Shown: positions 17,298 through 27,459 of the stretch, in pieces
Layout: every line of letters begins with the position of its first letter
How positions within the stretch are numbered: the stretch's first letter is position 1
Notes under the pieces: model-generated
What the model was told of the DNA's origin: nothing
Seen by the model: only the letters and a program-made list of their open reading frames with translations
The model's database searches: none
Translations under genes and position numbers: made by a program
NCBI RefSeq assembly: GCF_002160325.1
Contig: NZ_NFKJ01000001.1
Coordinates: forward strand, 124,001-188,000
Origin: Lachnoclostridium sp. An181
Lineage (GTDB): Bacteria > Bacillota > Clostridia > Lachnospirales > Lachnospiraceae
Length of the DNA: 64,000 nucleotides
Direction of reading: 5' to 3'

Positions 17298-18485
17298 CTA
17301 TCTTAAAGTTTCCAGAATGCTCTCCCCAATATCAGGTTTCGAAATGCAAAAATTGTCTGCTATGGTTGCGCCGATATCCGCAAATGTACTCCCATCCTTT
17401 AAGTTTCCTGTCCTCTCCATAGAAGGGGAATACAACAACATAGGAACCATTTCTCTGGTGTGATCCGTTCCTTTGTAGGTTGGGTCGTTCCCGTGATCAG
17501 CTGTTACAATGAGCAAGTCTTCTTCCTGCAATTTTCCCATCAGTTTTTTCAAATTCTTGTCAAATCGTTCCAGTTCCGCGGCATATCCTTTTACGTCCCT
17601 TCTATGCCCCCAAAGAGCATCAAAATCCACGAGATTCACAAAACAGATTCCTTCAAACGCCTTGCCTGCAATTTCTATAGTCTGCTCCATGCCGTGTACT
17701 GAGGAAGTGGATTTCCATTTTTCGGTAATTCCCTGTCCATCAAAAATATCTGCAATCTTTCCCACAGAGATGACAGAAAATCCATGTTCTTTGAGCTGAT
17801 CAAGAACCGTTCTTCCAAATGGTTTGAGTGCATAATCGTGCCTGTTCGCTGTTCTTTTAAATTCTCCTTTTTTCGTCCCTGTATACGGTCTTGCTATCAC
17901 GCGCCCTACTTTCCATTCCTCTTTCATAGTCAGCTCTCTTGCAATCTCACAGCAGCGGTATAGATTCTCTAAATCGAATAATTCCTCATTCCCGCATATC
18001 TGAAGTACAGAGTCTGCAGATGTATACACGATCATCGCATTCTCGGCTATCTCGCGCTCTCCAAGCTCTTCAAGTATCTCTGTGCCGCTGGCCGCTTTAT
18101 TTCCGATGACCTTTTTTCCGCATCTTTTTTCCAGCTCCTCAATCAGCTCTTTTGGAAATCCATGCTCTGTAAATGTCTGAAATGGAGCAGCCACATAAAG
18201 CCCCATCATCTCCCAATGTCCTGTCATGGTGTCCTTGCCATTGCTCATCTCTTTCAAACGTCTTCGATACCCAATCGTCTTTGACGGAGCCGCAAGCTGC
18301 ACATCCACATCCAGGGAAGGCAGGCCAAGGCTTTTTAAAACCGGGATCTCAAGACTTGGGCAGGCAGCAGCAATATGCCCAAACGTATCTGCCCCTTCAT
18401 CACCAAATCTGTCTGCGTCAGGCGCATGTCCGATACCAAAAGAATCCACGACTATGACAAATACCCTTTTATATTTTTTATACAT
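17298..18485 (-). CDS. deoB: Phosphopentomutase
   Basis: Interconverts (deoxy)ribose 1-phosphate and 5-phosphate, linking nucleoside phosphorolysis to the pentose phosphate pathway. The 395-aa protein is of the alkaline phosphatase superfamily. Metal-site motifs are [15 protein letters not shown] at the start, [13 protein letters not shown] near residue 85 with the phosphothreonine position, [14 protein letters not shown], and [25 protein letters not shown] precedes the ATG. First gene of the deoB-add operon. Confidence 0.96.
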   Translation of the reverse strand: MYKKYKRVFVIVVDSFGIGHAPDADRFGDEGADTFGHIAAACPSLEIPVLKSLGLPSLDVDVQLAAPSKTIGYRRRLKEMSNGKDTMTGHWEMMGLYVAAPFQTFTEHGFPKELIEELEKRCGKKVIGNKAASGTEILEELGEREIAENAMIVYTSADSVLQICGNEELFDLENLYRCCEIARELTMKEEWKVGRVIARPYTGTKKGEFKRTANRHDYALKPFGRTVLDQLKEHGFSVISVGKIADIFDGQGITEKWKSTSSVHGMEQTIEIAGKAFEGICFVNLVDFDALWGHRRDVKGYAAELERFDKNLKKLMGKLQEEDLLIVTADHGNDPTYKGTDHTREMVPMLLYSPSMERTGNLKDGSTFADIGATIADNFCISKPDIGESILETLR

Positions 18486-18595
18486 TTCTCCACCTTCTGT
18501 CTTCCATTGTTTTTCTACTATTATATACTATTTTTCCCTTCACAAACACATATCCATTTTGTGAACATCCCAATACTTGTCGAATGTAAACGAAA

Positions 18596-18630
18596 ACGGC
18601 CGGAGAGCTTTGTCCAAAGCCTCCGGCCGT
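18596..18630. terminator. purA terminator
   Basis: ACGGCCGGAG (18596-18605) pairs with CTCCGGCCGT, with a nested CTTTG/CAAAG helix. On the minus strand it is followed by TTTTCGTTTAC. Confidence 0.85.
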
Positions 18631-18639
18631 ATCTTTTTA

Positions 18640-19920
18640 TTATTTATTGCGGTAGATGATATCCTCTCTGCCCGGCCCATTGGAAACCATGGTAATCGGA
18701 AAACCAATCTTTTCTTCCACAAACTCAATATATTTTCTACAATTTTCCGGCAAATCTTCGTATTTTTTGATGCCGCGGATATCGCATTTCCATCCCGGCA
18801 GAGTCTCAAGTACTGGTTTTGCCTTTTCCAAAAGATTTGTTGTCGGGAATTCTGTCGTGATCTCCCCATCAATATCATATGCTACACATACCGGTATCTC
18901 ATCCAGATATCCCAGAACATCCAGCACTGTAAACGCCACATCCGTTGTTCCCTGAATCCGGCATCCGTATTTTGATGCCACAACATCAAACCATCCCATA
19001 CGTCTTGGGCGTCCGGTCGTTGCACCAAATTCGCCTCCGTCTCCCCCTCTTCTGCGAAGCTCATCAGCCTCGTCACCGAAAATCTCGCTCACAAAAGCAC
19101 CCGCACCTACTGCGCTGGAGTATGCCTTACACACAGTGATGATCTGTTTGATCTCATATGGCGGGATACCTGCACCAATGGCGCCGTATGCTGCCAAGGT
19201 TGAGGATGAAGTGACCATTGGATAGATGCCATGATCCGGGTCTTTCAAAGAACCAAGCTGTCCTTCCAGAAGAATGTTCTTTCCCTCTTTGATCGCTTCA
19301 TGAAGATACAGGGAGACATCGCATACATACGGTTCCACCATATCTCTATAGGAATGCAGCTCTTCCAGAAGTCCTTCCGGAGTGAGCAGTGGTTTATGAT
19401 ACAAATGCTCTAGAATAATGTTTTTCTGCTCACAGATACGCACAACTTTTTCTTTCAAAAGTTCCTCGTCAAACAGCTCACTTACCTGAAATCCGATTTT
19501 GGCGTATTTGTCCGAATAAAATGGCGCGATTCCGGATTTTGTAGAGCCAAAAGACTTCTTCCCGAGTCTCTCCTCCTCGTACTCATCAAACAGGATGTGA
19601 TAGGACATCACAATCTGTGCTCTGTCCGATACAAGGATTTTCGGCATCGGCACGCCTCTGTCCACAATAGACTGAATTTCTTTAAACAATACGGGAATGT
19701 TTAGGGCAACTCCGTTCCCGATAATGCTTGTTGTATGATTATAAAACACACCTGACGGCAATGTGTGAAGTGCAAATTTTCCGTAATTATTTACGATGGT
19801 ATGCCCTGCATTGGCTCCTCCCTGGAAACGTACAATGATGTCGGATGTTTCACCCAGCATATCGGTAATTTTACCTTTCCCTTCATCTCCCCAGTTCGCT
19901 CCTACGACTGCTTTAACCAT
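18640..19920 (-). CDS. purA: Adenylosuccinate synthase
   Basis: GTP-dependent first step from IMP to AMP. The 426-aa length is normal. The P-loop-like ANWGDEGKGK is at residues 8-17, with NAGHTIVNNYGKFALHTLPSG following, and GATTGRPRRMGW marks the IMP-binding region. An upstream purine-rich AGGAGG supports the ATG. It is likely transcribed alone: a terminator follows and a 155-bp gap precedes it on the cls side. Confidence 0.97.
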   Translation of the reverse strand: MVKAVVGANWGDEGKGKITDMLGETSDIIVRFQGGANAGHTIVNNYGKFALHTLPSGVFYNHTTSIIGNGVALNIPVLFKEIQSIVDRGVPMPKILVSDRAQIVMSYHILFDEYEEERLGKKSFGSTKSGIAPFYSDKYAKIGFQVSELFDEELLKEKVVRICEQKNIILEHLYHKPLLTPEGLLEELHSYRDMVEPYVCDVSLYLHEAIKEGKNILLEGQLGSLKDPDHGIYPMVTSSSTLAAYGAIGAGIPPYEIKQIITVCKAYSSAVGAGAFVSEIFGDEADELRRRGGDGGEFGATTGRPRRMGWFDVVASKYGCRIQGTTDVAFTVLDVLGYLDEIPVCVAYDIDGEITTEFPTTNLLEKAKPVLETLPGWKCDIRGIKKYEDLPENCRKYIEFVEEKIGFPITMVSNGPGREDIIYRNK

Positions 19921-20075
19921 ACAACTACCTCCTAAAATATTTATAATCTTTTCTTATAGATAACAATCTGATATCTTATCAACGAAGAAATTATACTATT
20001 ATCCCATTCAAATGACAATAGTTAAATTATATTTTCCTTCATTATTCGTCACAATCCTCCAGATTTTTCCCGGCG

Positions 20076-21653
20076 CTACATAAGCGGCGCTACAATCCGG
20101 AACACTTCCCCAGTGACTTTTGAGAGAATACTTCTTCCCTTTACATCCTTCATTGTGATCTCCTGGCATTTTGCCAGAGTACTCTGAAAGTCCTTCTCAA
20201 TCTCAGCCACCACCTGATTGCGGTAGATGAAAGCACCGCACTCAAAATGCAGGTACAGGCTTCTGTAGTCCAGATTTATCGTACCCACTGCCGCAGTATC
20301 ATCATCTGATACAAACACCTTTGCATGGACAAACCCAGGTGTGTATTCGTATATCTTCACCCCTGCCTCAATGAGCTCCGCGTAGTATGTCTTTGCCAGG
20401 GCAAAAGCATACTTTTTGTCCGGTATGTGCGGCATGATGATGATCACCTCGATACCGCTTTTGACTGCCCTTGTCAATGTAGTGATCATCTCGTTGTCCA
20501 AAATCAAATACGGAGTCATGATATGCACATACTTCTTGGCATGGTTCAAAATATGCAGGTACACTTCCTCCCCCACATTCTCATCGTCGAACGGATTGTC
20601 CGCATACGGAATGACAAATCCCAAATCACGCCCGTTCTCTTTGGATAGCGGAGTCAGATACTTTTGAAAACTTTCCCCGATCCTCTCATCCAGGTTCCAC
20701 ATCTGCAGAAACATCATCGTAAAACTCTGTACCGCCTCTCCCTTCAGCATGATTGCCGTATCTTTCCAATGTCCGAATCTTTCTTTCCGGTTAATATACT
20801 CATCTCCCAGATTGATTCCGCCCGTAAACGCAACCTTTCCGTCAATCACACATATTTTTCTGTGGTCCCTGTTGTTCTGCTGGGTGGAGAGTACGGGTTT
20901 GATCGGGTTGAACATTTTGCACCGGATTCCCTTCATGCGAAGGACCCTGGGATAATTGTACGGAAGTTTTGAAATACTGCACATGCCATCGTACATAAAC
21001 CGCACTTCCACCCCTTCTTTTACTTTCTGTTCAAGAATTTTAAGTACACTCTCCCACATATACCCTCTTTCCACGATAAAATATTCCATAAAAATGAAAT
21101 TCTGCGCTTTCCTCAGCTGTCTTAAAAGTTCCAGAAACTTCTTCTCACCCACTGGAAAATATCTCACTTCCGTATTCCGGTAAGTCGGAAAATCCAGCTG
21201 TTTTGAGAGATAGTAGGACAAATTTGCATTCGCCGGTTTGCTAACCTGCAATTCTTTAAAAACCTCCGGCTGCTGTTTCATATATATGGAGGTATCCTCC
21301 CTAAGCTTAAAAAGACGCCTTTTCAAATATTTTGTTCCTATCTGCATTTTTACAAACAGATAAAAGACGGTCCCGAAAACCGGAAATATCAAAATACACA
21401 ATATCCACGTAATTTTAAACGCCGGATTCCCCTTTTGATTGATGATATAGATAACAGCTATTGTTCCAATCCCCATCAAAGCCATGTAGATCGGCACTGC
21501 ATAGTCTCTCATATAGTTTACAAGGGCAGCCATCATGCACGCTTGTATCAAAATCAATAAAAGGACCACAACTGTTCGGCCGTACAGTACCTGCACAACA
21601 CCTTTTCTGGCCCTTTTGGCAGTATCGACCGCTTTACTTTCCTTCATCTGCAT
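20076..21653 (-). CDS. cls: Cardiolipin synthase
   Basis: Condenses phosphatidylglycerol to cardiolipin at the membrane. The 525-aa protein has two N-terminal membrane helices (about 25-45 and 52-70) plus a third near 80-100. Two phospholipase D domains follow with HRKICVIDGKVAFTGGINLG (about residue 260) and HAKVFVSDDDTAAVGTINLD (about 440). This is the classical Cls layout, unlike the single-anchor homologue at 2726-4156. The start could be the first or third codon; GAGAAAG is the only nearby binding site. Confidence 0.94.
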   Translation of the reverse strand: MQMKESKAVDTAKRARKGVVQVLYGRTVVVLLLILIQACMMAALVNYMRDYAVPIYMALMGIGTIAVIYIINQKGNPAFKITWILCILIFPVFGTVFYLFVKMQIGTKYLKRRLFKLREDTSIYMKQQPEVFKELQVSKPANANLSYYLSKQLDFPTYRNTEVRYFPVGEKKFLELLRQLRKAQNFIFMEYFIVERGYMWESVLKILEQKVKEGVEVRFMYDGMCSISKLPYNYPRVLRMKGIRCKMFNPIKPVLSTQQNNRDHRKICVIDGKVAFTGGINLGDEYINRKERFGHWKDTAIMLKGEAVQSFTMMFLQMWNLDERIGESFQKYLTPLSKENGRDLGFVIPYADNPFDDENVGEEVYLHILNHAKKYVHIMTPYLILDNEMITTLTRAVKSGIEVIIIMPHIPDKKYAFALAKTYYAELIEAGVKIYEYTPGFVHAKVFVSDDDTAAVGTINLDYRSLYLHFECGAFIYRNQVVAEIEKDFQSTLAKCQEITMKDVKGRSILSKVTGEVFRIVAPLM

Positions 21654-21748
21654 TCTTTCTCACATCCTTTTCACGTGACACAGTGTAACACAAAACCAAC
21701 AGTTTCTCAACCGCAATCCCCTCCCTTGCTCAGCGTTTCCCAAAAAAA

Positions 21749-21778
21749 GAGCGCAGTCGATTTTTTTCGAGAGCGCTC
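21749..21778 (-). terminator. glnS terminator
   Basis: GAGCGC...GCGCTC with an inner TCGA/TCGA helix. On the minus strand it is followed by seven Ts. Confidence 0.85.
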
Positions 21779-21788
21779 CATGTTTTTG

Positions 21789-23456
21789 TTATTTTGGAAG
21801 TTTAAATGAACTTTTCAAAGACACGATGCGGTTGAATACTAGTTTTTCGTCAGTCGTATCTTTTGCGTCCACACAGTAATAGCCATTTCTTACAAATTGG
21901 AAACTATCGTACGGTTTTACGCCATCAAAACTTGGCTCCAGATATGCGTTATCCACAACTGTGAGGGAATTCGGATTTAAATTTAGGGAGCCATCCTCTT
22001 TGTTGTAAACACCTTTCTCTTCGTCCACAATATTCTCATACAGACGAACTTCCGCTTTCACAGCGTAAGGAGCCGGAACCCAATGGATCGTTCCTTTCAC
22101 TTTTCTCCCCGTGAAACCTGAACCGCATTTTGTCTCCGGATCGTATGTGCAGTGTACAACCGTCACATTTCCGTTCTCATCCTTTTCCAGTCCAACACAT
22201 TTCACAAAGTATGCATGCATCAGACGTACTTCATTGCCTGGAAAAAGACGGAAATATTTCTTTGGAGGCTCCTCCATAAAGTCTTCCCTTTCGATGTACA
22301 GTTCTCTGCAAAACGGCACTTTTCTTATACCAAGCTCTTCATTTTCCAGGTTATTTGCTACATCCAGATACTCGACTTCCCCTTCCGGATAATTGTCAAT
22401 GACAAGCTTGACCGGATCCAGGACTGCCATCATACGCGGACGTTTCATCTTCAGATCTTCACGAATGCAGTATTCCAGCATCGCATAGTCTACGGAGCTG
22501 TTGCTTTTTGAAACCCCGCACAAATCCACAAACATTTTTATGGATTCCGGAGTGAATCCTCTTCTCCTGAGCGCAGCGATGGATACAAGCCTTGGATCAT
22601 CCCACCCATCCACAATGCCGTCCTCCACCAGTTTCTTAATATATCTCTTTCCTGTTATCACGTTGGTGAGATATAATTTGGCAAATTCAATCTGTCTTGG
22701 TGGATGATCAAACTCACATTCTCTCACAACCCAGTCATACAACGGCCTGTGATCTTCAAACTCCAAAGTACAAATAGAATGTGTGATCTTTTCCACCGCA
22801 TCTTCAATTGGATGAGCAAAGTCGTACATAGGATAGATACACCACTGATCCCCAGTATTGTGGTGAGTCATCCTTGCCACTCGGTAGAGGATCGGATCTC
22901 TCATATTGATGTTCGGAGATGCCATGTCGATTTTTGCACGAAGCACTCTCTCGCCATCCTTAAACTCTCCGTTTTTCATCATCTCGAACAACCTCAGATT
23001 CTCCTCAACGGAACGCTCCCTGTAAGGGCTGTTCTTTCCAGGCTCTGTCAGTGTTCCCCTGTACTCCCTGATCTCATCCGGGGTCAGGTCACACACATAA
23101 GCCTTTCCTTTTTTGATCAGTTTCAACGCACATTCATACATGATATGAAAGTAATCGGAAGCATAGTAAAGATGTTCTCCCCAGTCTGCTCCCAGCCATT
23201 TGATATCCTCTTTGATGGACTCCACAAACTCCATTTTCTCCTTTGTCGGATTTGTATCGTCAAAACGCATGTGGAATGTTCCATTATACTTCTGTGCCAA
23301 ACCATAGTTTAAAAGGATGGATTTAGCATGTCCGATATGCAGATATCCGTTCGGCTCAGGCGGAAACCTTGTACATACAGTTTCGTATTTCCCCTCCTTG
23401 AGGTCCTTTTCGATTTCCTGCTCTATAAAGTTTTTTGAAACCACTTCGTTTTCCAT
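21789..23456 (-). CDS. glnS: Glutaminyl-tRNA synthetase
   Basis: Charges tRNA-Gln directly. The 555-aa class I enzyme has [17 protein letters not shown] (HIGH motif) near residue 30 and [10 protein letters not shown], then GWDDPRL and [11 protein letters not shown], and a two-barrel anticodon-binding C-terminus. Where E. coli has VMSKRKL, this protein reads VITGKRYI, so the KMSKS loop is a variant. GAGGAGG precedes the ATG. Many Firmicutes make Gln-tRNA by transamidation, so a bacterial GlnRS here is usually explained by old transfer; that is inference. Confidence 0.95.
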   Translation of the reverse strand: MENEVVSKNFIEQEIEKDLKEGKYETVCTRFPPEPNGYLHIGHAKSILLNYGLAQKYNGTFHMRFDDTNPTKEKMEFVESIKEDIKWLGADWGEHLYYASDYFHIMYECALKLIKKGKAYVCDLTPDEIREYRGTLTEPGKNSPYRERSVEENLRLFEMMKNGEFKDGERVLRAKIDMASPNINMRDPILYRVARMTHHNTGDQWCIYPMYDFAHPIEDAVEKITHSICTLEFEDHRPLYDWVVRECEFDHPPRQIEFAKLYLTNVITGKRYIKKLVEDGIVDGWDDPRLVSIAALRRRGFTPESIKMFVDLCGVSKSNSSVDYAMLEYCIREDLKMKRPRMMAVLDPVKLVIDNYPEGEVEYLDVANNLENEELGIRKVPFCRELYIEREDFMEEPPKKYFRLFPGNEVRLMHAYFVKCVGLEKDENGNVTVVHCTYDPETKCGSGFTGRKVKGTIHWVPAPYAVKAEVRLYENIVDEEKGVYNKEDGSLNLNPNSLTVVDNAYLEPSFDGVKPYDSFQFVRNGYYCVDAKDTTDEKLVFNRIVSLKSSFKLPK

Positions 23457-23508
23457 GGTTGCCCTCCTCTATGAAATTCTTCCTTAATTTTTACATCCAT
23501 ATTTTTTA

Positions 23509-23537
23509 ATATTATCATAAAACAGAAAAGACGACAA
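23509..23537 (-). promoter_or_regulatory. Putative glnS promoter
   Basis: Minus strand TTGTCG (23537-23532), a 17-bp spacer and TAATAT (23514-23509), about 50 bp before the glnS start. Confidence 0.45.
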
Positions 23538-23610
23538 CAATCAATTCTTGTTTTCTATCAGGTCATTTTTTTGTAATCTCACATTTTTTTCAATAATTTA
23601 CAACAACTCA

Positions 23611-23640
23611 TTGACAACCGCGGCAGTTCTATTGTATAGT
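23611..23640 (+). promoter_or_regulatory. tRNA-Thr promoter
   Basis: TTGACA (23611-23616), an 18-bp spacer and TATAGT (23635-23640), 19 bp before the mature tRNA 5' end. Confidence 0.8.
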
Positions 23641-23659
23641 ATACACGTTGACAAGATTT

Positions 23660-23732
23660 GCTGCCTTGGCTCAGTCGGTAGAGCGTCGCCTTGGTAAGGC
23701 GGAGGTCGGCGGTTCAAGTCCGCTAGGCAGCT
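23660..23732 (+). tRNA. tRNA-Thr (GGT)
   Basis: 73-nt cloverleaf. The acceptor GCTGCCT pairs with AGGCAGC, the anticodon loop TTGGTAA gives anticodon GGT, and the T arm contains GGTTCAAGTCC. The discriminator base is T. CCA is not encoded. Single-gene transcript with its own promoter and terminator. Confidence 0.97.
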
Positions 23733-23734
23733 TA

Positions 23735-23769
23735 AAAAAAGGAATCCTTTCTTAAAGGGTTCCTTTTTT
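23735..23769. terminator. tRNA-Thr terminator
   Basis: AAAAAAGGAATCCTTT pairs with AAAGGGTTCCTTTTTT through one G-U. It begins 3 bp after the tRNA and its T run touches the stop codon of the converging Spo0A-C gene. Confidence 0.85.
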
Positions 23770-24091
23770 AATGATTCCTGATGTAAAGCGCCATAGCTCC
23801 GATAAAATCTGTATTACTAGGGGCTATATCAAGCTTTTCTCCGCACATCTCTTCCACCAGAGCTTTATTGTAACTCCAAGCTCTGATGACAGCAGTCCTG
23901 ATATTCTGTTCTACATTGTACGGTTTCACATCGTTTCTCACTGCAATCTTTGGATAAATTGATTTTGTAATATGTATCTCTCCTTCGCTCTCAGACAGTG
24001 CAATGTCTACTCCGGATATCAGATAATAGTACCCCTTATACTTCATATTAACGCCAAGTTCCCTGAGCAGTAGCTTTACTTTTTTATACAT
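23768..24091 (-). CDS. Free-standing Spo0A C-terminal-domain protein
   Basis: A 107-aa protein that matches only the DNA-binding effector domain of the sporulation regulator Spo0A. The blocks LLRELGVNMKYKGYYYLISG, KSIYPKIAVRN and VEQNIRTAVIRAWSYN follow the Spo0A-C helix pattern. There is no phosphoacceptor receiver domain, so it cannot be switched by the phosphorelay in the usual way. It may compete for Spo0A sites or regulate a subset of genes (inference). It lies 94 bp downstream of sigH, another sporulation regulator. Confidence 0.82.
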   Translation of the reverse strand: MYKKVKLLLRELGVNMKYKGYYYLISGVDIALSESEGEIHITKSIYPKIAVRNDVKPYNVEQNIRTAVIRAWSYNKALVEEMCGEKLDIAPSNTDFIGAMALYIRNH

Positions 24092-24185
24092 ATTTGTCCT
24101 CCATGATCATAGGTTCTATATATAATAATGAAGAACTCTTCCTAAACTTTCGCTCCTTATGTATAAATCAGACAATCCAAAAGTT

Positions 24186-24812
24186 TTATCGGCGCAGCCG
24201 CACATGAAAGATTTCCTGTGCTTTGGATTTGATCCGCTGCAATGCATTGTCAATCGCCTTTGGACTTTTTCCGGTTATCCCGGCAATCTTATGATAATCC
24301 ATTCCCAGCAAATGGAGTTTCAAAACCTGATTTTCCATTTTACTCAGTTTTTTCTTCAATTCCGACTCCATCATCTCCATATACTCTTTGTCAAGAAACA
24401 GTGTCTCCGGATTGCTCTCCTTGGCTGACTCTATCGTGTCTATAAGAGGTGGTCTTTTTTCCTCTGACTCCTGATCCAAGGAGTCATAGATGGACACATA
24501 GGAATTCAAAGGAAGGTGCTTTTTTCTCTTGGATGCAGCGATAGCGGAATATATCTGCCTGGAAATGCACAAATCCGCAAATCCTGCAAAAGGGACATTC
24601 TGCGTCAAATCGTAATCCCGGATTGCCTTAAAAAGCCCGATCATCCCTTCCTGGATCAGATCATCATTCTCTCCTCCCAACAGGAACATGGCCTTCGCCT
24701 TTTTTCGGACCAGGTTTTTATATTTTTCCATAATATAATCCGTGATTTCTTTCTCCCCGCCGCGCAGTCTACGAATCAGCTGTTCATCTGTCAAATCTGT
24801 GTACTGCTCCAT
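24186..24812 (-). CDS. sigH: RNA polymerase sporulation sigma factor SigH
   Basis: Alternative sigma-70 factor that opens early stationary-phase and sporulation genes. The 208-aa protein has region 2 (DLIQEGMIGLFKAIRDYD, then PFAGFADLCISRQIYSAI) and region 4 with a helix-turn-helix (LHLLGMDYHKIAGITGKSPK, AIDNALQRIKSK). The position at the end of a cysS-mrnC-rlmB run is the arrangement seen in Clostridia and Bacilli. It starts 16 bp after rlmB. Confidence 0.95.
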   Translation of the reverse strand: MEQYTDLTDEQLIRRLRGGEKEITDYIMEKYKNLVRKKAKAMFLLGGENDDLIQEGMIGLFKAIRDYDLTQNVPFAGFADLCISRQIYSAIAASKRKKHLPLNSYVSIYDSLDQESEEKRPPLIDTIESAKESNPETLFLDKEYMEMMESELKKKLSKMENQVLKLHLLGMDYHKIAGITGKSPKAIDNALQRIKSKAQEIFHVRLRR

Positions 24813-24828
24813 CTTGCCCTACCTTTTT

Positions 24829-25587
24829 CTATTTCATCATTCTCTGCCTTACAATTTCATATGCGAGTACGCCTGCCGCCACAGAAGCATTCAGGGAATC
24901 AATGTCTCCCATCATCGGAATAGATGCCGTAAAATCACAATTCTCCCTTACAAGCCTTCCAACGCCTTCTCCTTCATTTCCGATCACAAGCCCGATCGGA
25001 CCTGTCAGATTTGTCTTGTACATCACGTCTCCACCCATATCTGCACAGACAAACCAAAGCCCCTTCTCTTTGAGCTCATCCATGGTTTTTACAAGATTCG
25101 TCACCTTTGCAACAGGAGTGTAATTGATGGCCCCTGCAGATGTCTTTGCAACAGTTGCAGTAAGACCTACCGCTCTTCTTTTTGGTATGATAACTCCGTG
25201 TGCACCCGCAAGATTAGCTGTACGTATGATAGCCCCTAAATTGTGAGGATCTTCAATACCATCCAGAAGGATCAAAAACGGATCCTCCCCCTTCTCTTTT
25301 GCAAGTTTCAGCATGTCCTCCACTTCTGCATAAGAGTAAGCAGCTGCGCACGCCACAACTCCCTGATGTTTCTTTGTCCTTGAAAGCTGCTCTAACCGCT
25401 CTTTTGAAACAAAATTCAAAACCACATCATGTTTCTTTGCCTCCCGCACGATCGTGCGGACCGGGCCATCCTGGCACCCGTCCAACACATACAATTTATC
25501 AATGCTCTTTCCTGCACGGATCGCCTCCAGCACTGCATTGCGCCCTTCAATCACCAGGCTTTCCTCTTGTTGTTCTCTTTCAATCAT
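24829..25587 (-). CDS. rlmB: 23S rRNA (guanosine-2251-2'-O)-methyltransferase
   Basis: SPOUT-class (TrmH) methyltransferase of about 252 aa. It has an N-terminal substrate-binding domain (EGRNAVLEAIRAG) and a C-terminal knot with LDGIEDPHNLGAIIRTANLAG, GLVIGNEGEGVGRLV and PMMGDIDSLNASVAAGVLAYE. The ATG at 25587 overlaps the end of mrnC by 8 bp and has GGAGG 9 bp upstream; the frame extends to 25611 but without a site. Part of the cysS-sigH operon. Confidence 0.94.
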   Translation of the reverse strand: MIEREQQEESLVIEGRNAVLEAIRAGKSIDKLYVLDGCQDGPVRTIVREAKKHDVVLNFVSKERLEQLSRTKKHQGVVACAAAYSYAEVEDMLKLAKEKGEDPFLILLDGIEDPHNLGAIIRTANLAGAHGVIIPKRRAVGLTATVAKTSAGAINYTPVAKVTNLVKTMDELKEKGLWFVCADMGGDVMYKTNLTGPIGLVIGNEGEGVGRLVRENCDFTASIPMMGDIDSLNASVAAGVLAYEIVRQRMMK

Positions 25588-26032
25588 CCGTTTTATCCTC
25601 CAGACTTTCAAGTCCTGCTTTTACCAGGTCTATCATTCTTTTCCATTCTTTTTTTAAATACAAATATCCCATCAGAGCCTCAAAGCCCGTGGCCCTGCGG
25701 TAATCCGTCAGCGTCTGATTTTTTGCTGGGGAGACAGACTTTGCATTCCTTCCTCTTTTATAGACTACATGCTCCTGCGGCGTCAAAAGTTCCTGAATGG
25801 TGCGCATCATCTGCGACTGGGCAGACGCCTGCACAAGTGCGCTCGTCTTTTTGTGCAGTTTCTGTACCTGCCTGTTTCCCTCACTCACAACAAGTGTACG
25901 GATTATCAGATCATACACGCCGTCCCCGATATATGCAAGTGTCAATGGGGAATACAAAGAGACATCGATCTGTTCCATCTCAAATGTTTCCTGCATATAC
26001 CTGAATACTTCTGTCTCTACGCTCTTTTCCAT
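25580..26032 (-). CDS. mrnC: Mini-ribonuclease III
   Basis: A 150-aa RNase III-like nuclease without a double-stranded-RNA-binding domain, which matures 23S rRNA ends in Firmicutes. The key segment [18 protein letters not shown] carries the acidic catalytic residues, followed by [16 protein letters not shown] with the second acidic site. It overlaps cysS by 16 bp and rlmB by 8 bp. Confidence 0.94.
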   Translation of the reverse strand: MEKSVETEVFRYMQETFEMEQIDVSLYSPLTLAYIGDGVYDLIIRTLVVSEGNRQVQKLHKKTSALVQASAQSQMMRTIQELLTPQEHVVYKRGRNAKSVSPAKNQTLTDYRRATGFEALMGYLYLKKEWKRMIDLVKAGLESLEDKTDD

Positions 26033-27423
26033 TTTACCCCTTCTCTTGTATCCTCCAAAATAATGCCTTTTTCTGCCAACTCATCGCGGATTTCATCAGC
26101 CCTCGCAAAATTTTTCGCTTTTCTTGCTTCCTGGCGTTCCAAAATCAATGCCTCTATATCCTCATCCAGCATCTCTTCTTTTTTCTCCACGATCAGCCCC
26201 AACACATCGGCGAGTTTCACTGTCATCTCTTTCAATTTTCTCATGTACGCTTTGGAACTCTCGTCATTTACCGTTGTATTTGCAAATTTCACAATTTCGA
26301 AGATGGAAGAAAGAGCATCCGCTGTATTAAAGTCATCGTCCATAGCTTCTTCAAACTGGTTTACATACTTCCCTGCCTGCTCAAGCTTTTCCTTCTCATC
26401 CTCTGTAAGCTCCTCTTTCCCCGCATTATCCATAAGATAATTAAGATTGGACACCGCTGTCAAAATACGCTCCAGCCCGTTTTTGGATGCCTGCATCAAC
26501 TCTGCACTGAAATTTAATGGACTGCGGTAATGTGCACTAAGCATAAAGAAACGCAGCACCTGCAGATCATACTGCCCGCTGATCTCACGCACTGTCCGGA
26601 AATTTCCGAGTGATTTTGACATCTTGCGGTTGTCAATATTTAAAAATGCATTGTGCATCCAGTATTTTGCAAACTCTTTTCCGTTTGCCGCTTCACTCTG
26701 GGCAATCTCATTTTCATGATGAGGGAAGACCAAATCCTCTCCACCCGCATGAATATCAATCTGTTCTCCCAAATACTTTTTTGCCATCTCGGAGCACTCA
26801 ATATGCCATCCCGGCCGGCCGTCACACCAAGGGGATTTCCATGCAGGCTCTCCTTCTTTTTTGGGTTTCCATAGAACAAAATCAAGAGAATCCTCTTTTT
26901 CATCCTGCCCTGTAACAAGCAATGACCGCTCCCCGGAGCGCAGGTCATCCAGATTTTTGTGGGACAATTTCCCGTAATCCTGGAATTTTCTCGTTCTGTA
27001 ATACACGGTTCCGTTCTTCTCGTATGCATATCCTTTATCAATCAATCCTTGAATCATCTCAATCATTCCGCTGATCTCTTCTGTCGCCTTTGGATGTGTT
27101 GTGGCCGGCTTTACATTCATTCCCGCCATATCCTTTTTGCACTCCTCAATGTATCTTTCCGATACTTCCTGGGCAGAAATACCTTCCTCAATTGCCTTCT
27201 TGATAATTTTATCGTCAACATCTGTAAAATTGGATACATAGTTTACTTCGTAGCCTTTGTATTCAAAATACCTTCTCACAGTATCAAAGACGATCATCGG
27301 CCTTGCATTTCCAATATGGATGAAATTGTACACGGTTGGTCCGCACACATACATCTTTACCTTGCCTTCCTCCAATGGGACGAATTCTTCTTTTCTCTTA
27401 GTCAACGTATTATACAGTCTCAT
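26017..27423 (-). CDS. cysS: Cysteinyl-tRNA synthetase
   Basis: Charges tRNA-Cys. The 468-aa class I enzyme has the zinc cysteine in [11 protein letters not shown], the HIGH motif as [25 protein letters not shown] for KMSKS, and WHIECSEM plus [11 protein letters not shown] for the remaining zinc ligands. The ATG at 27423 follows AAGGAGG by 7 bp. Upstream is a GNAT gene 36 bp away; downstream it overlaps mrnC. No T-box was seen in front of it. Confidence 0.97.
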   Translation of the reverse strand: MRLYNTLTKRKEEFVPLEEGKVKMYVCGPTVYNFIHIGNARPMIVFDTVRRYFEYKGYEVNYVSNFTDVDDKIIKKAIEEGISAQEVSERYIEECKKDMAGMNVKPATTHPKATEEISGMIEMIQGLIDKGYAYEKNGTVYYRTRKFQDYGKLSHKNLDDLRSGERSLLVTGQDEKEDSLDFVLWKPKKEGEPAWKSPWCDGRPGWHIECSEMAKKYLGEQIDIHAGGEDLVFPHHENEIAQSEAANGKEFAKYWMHNAFLNIDNRKMSKSLGNFRTVREISGQYDLQVLRFFMLSAHYRSPLNFSAELMQASKNGLERILTAVSNLNYLMDNAGKEELTEDEKEKLEQAGKYVNQFEEAMDDDFNTADALSSIFEIVKFANTTVNDESSKAYMRKLKEMTVKLADVLGLIVEKKEEMLDEDIEALILERQEARKAKNFARADEIRDELAEKGIILEDTREGVKWKRA

Positions 27424-27459
27424 GATATTCCTCCTTATTTCCATTCTTTATCATTTCTT

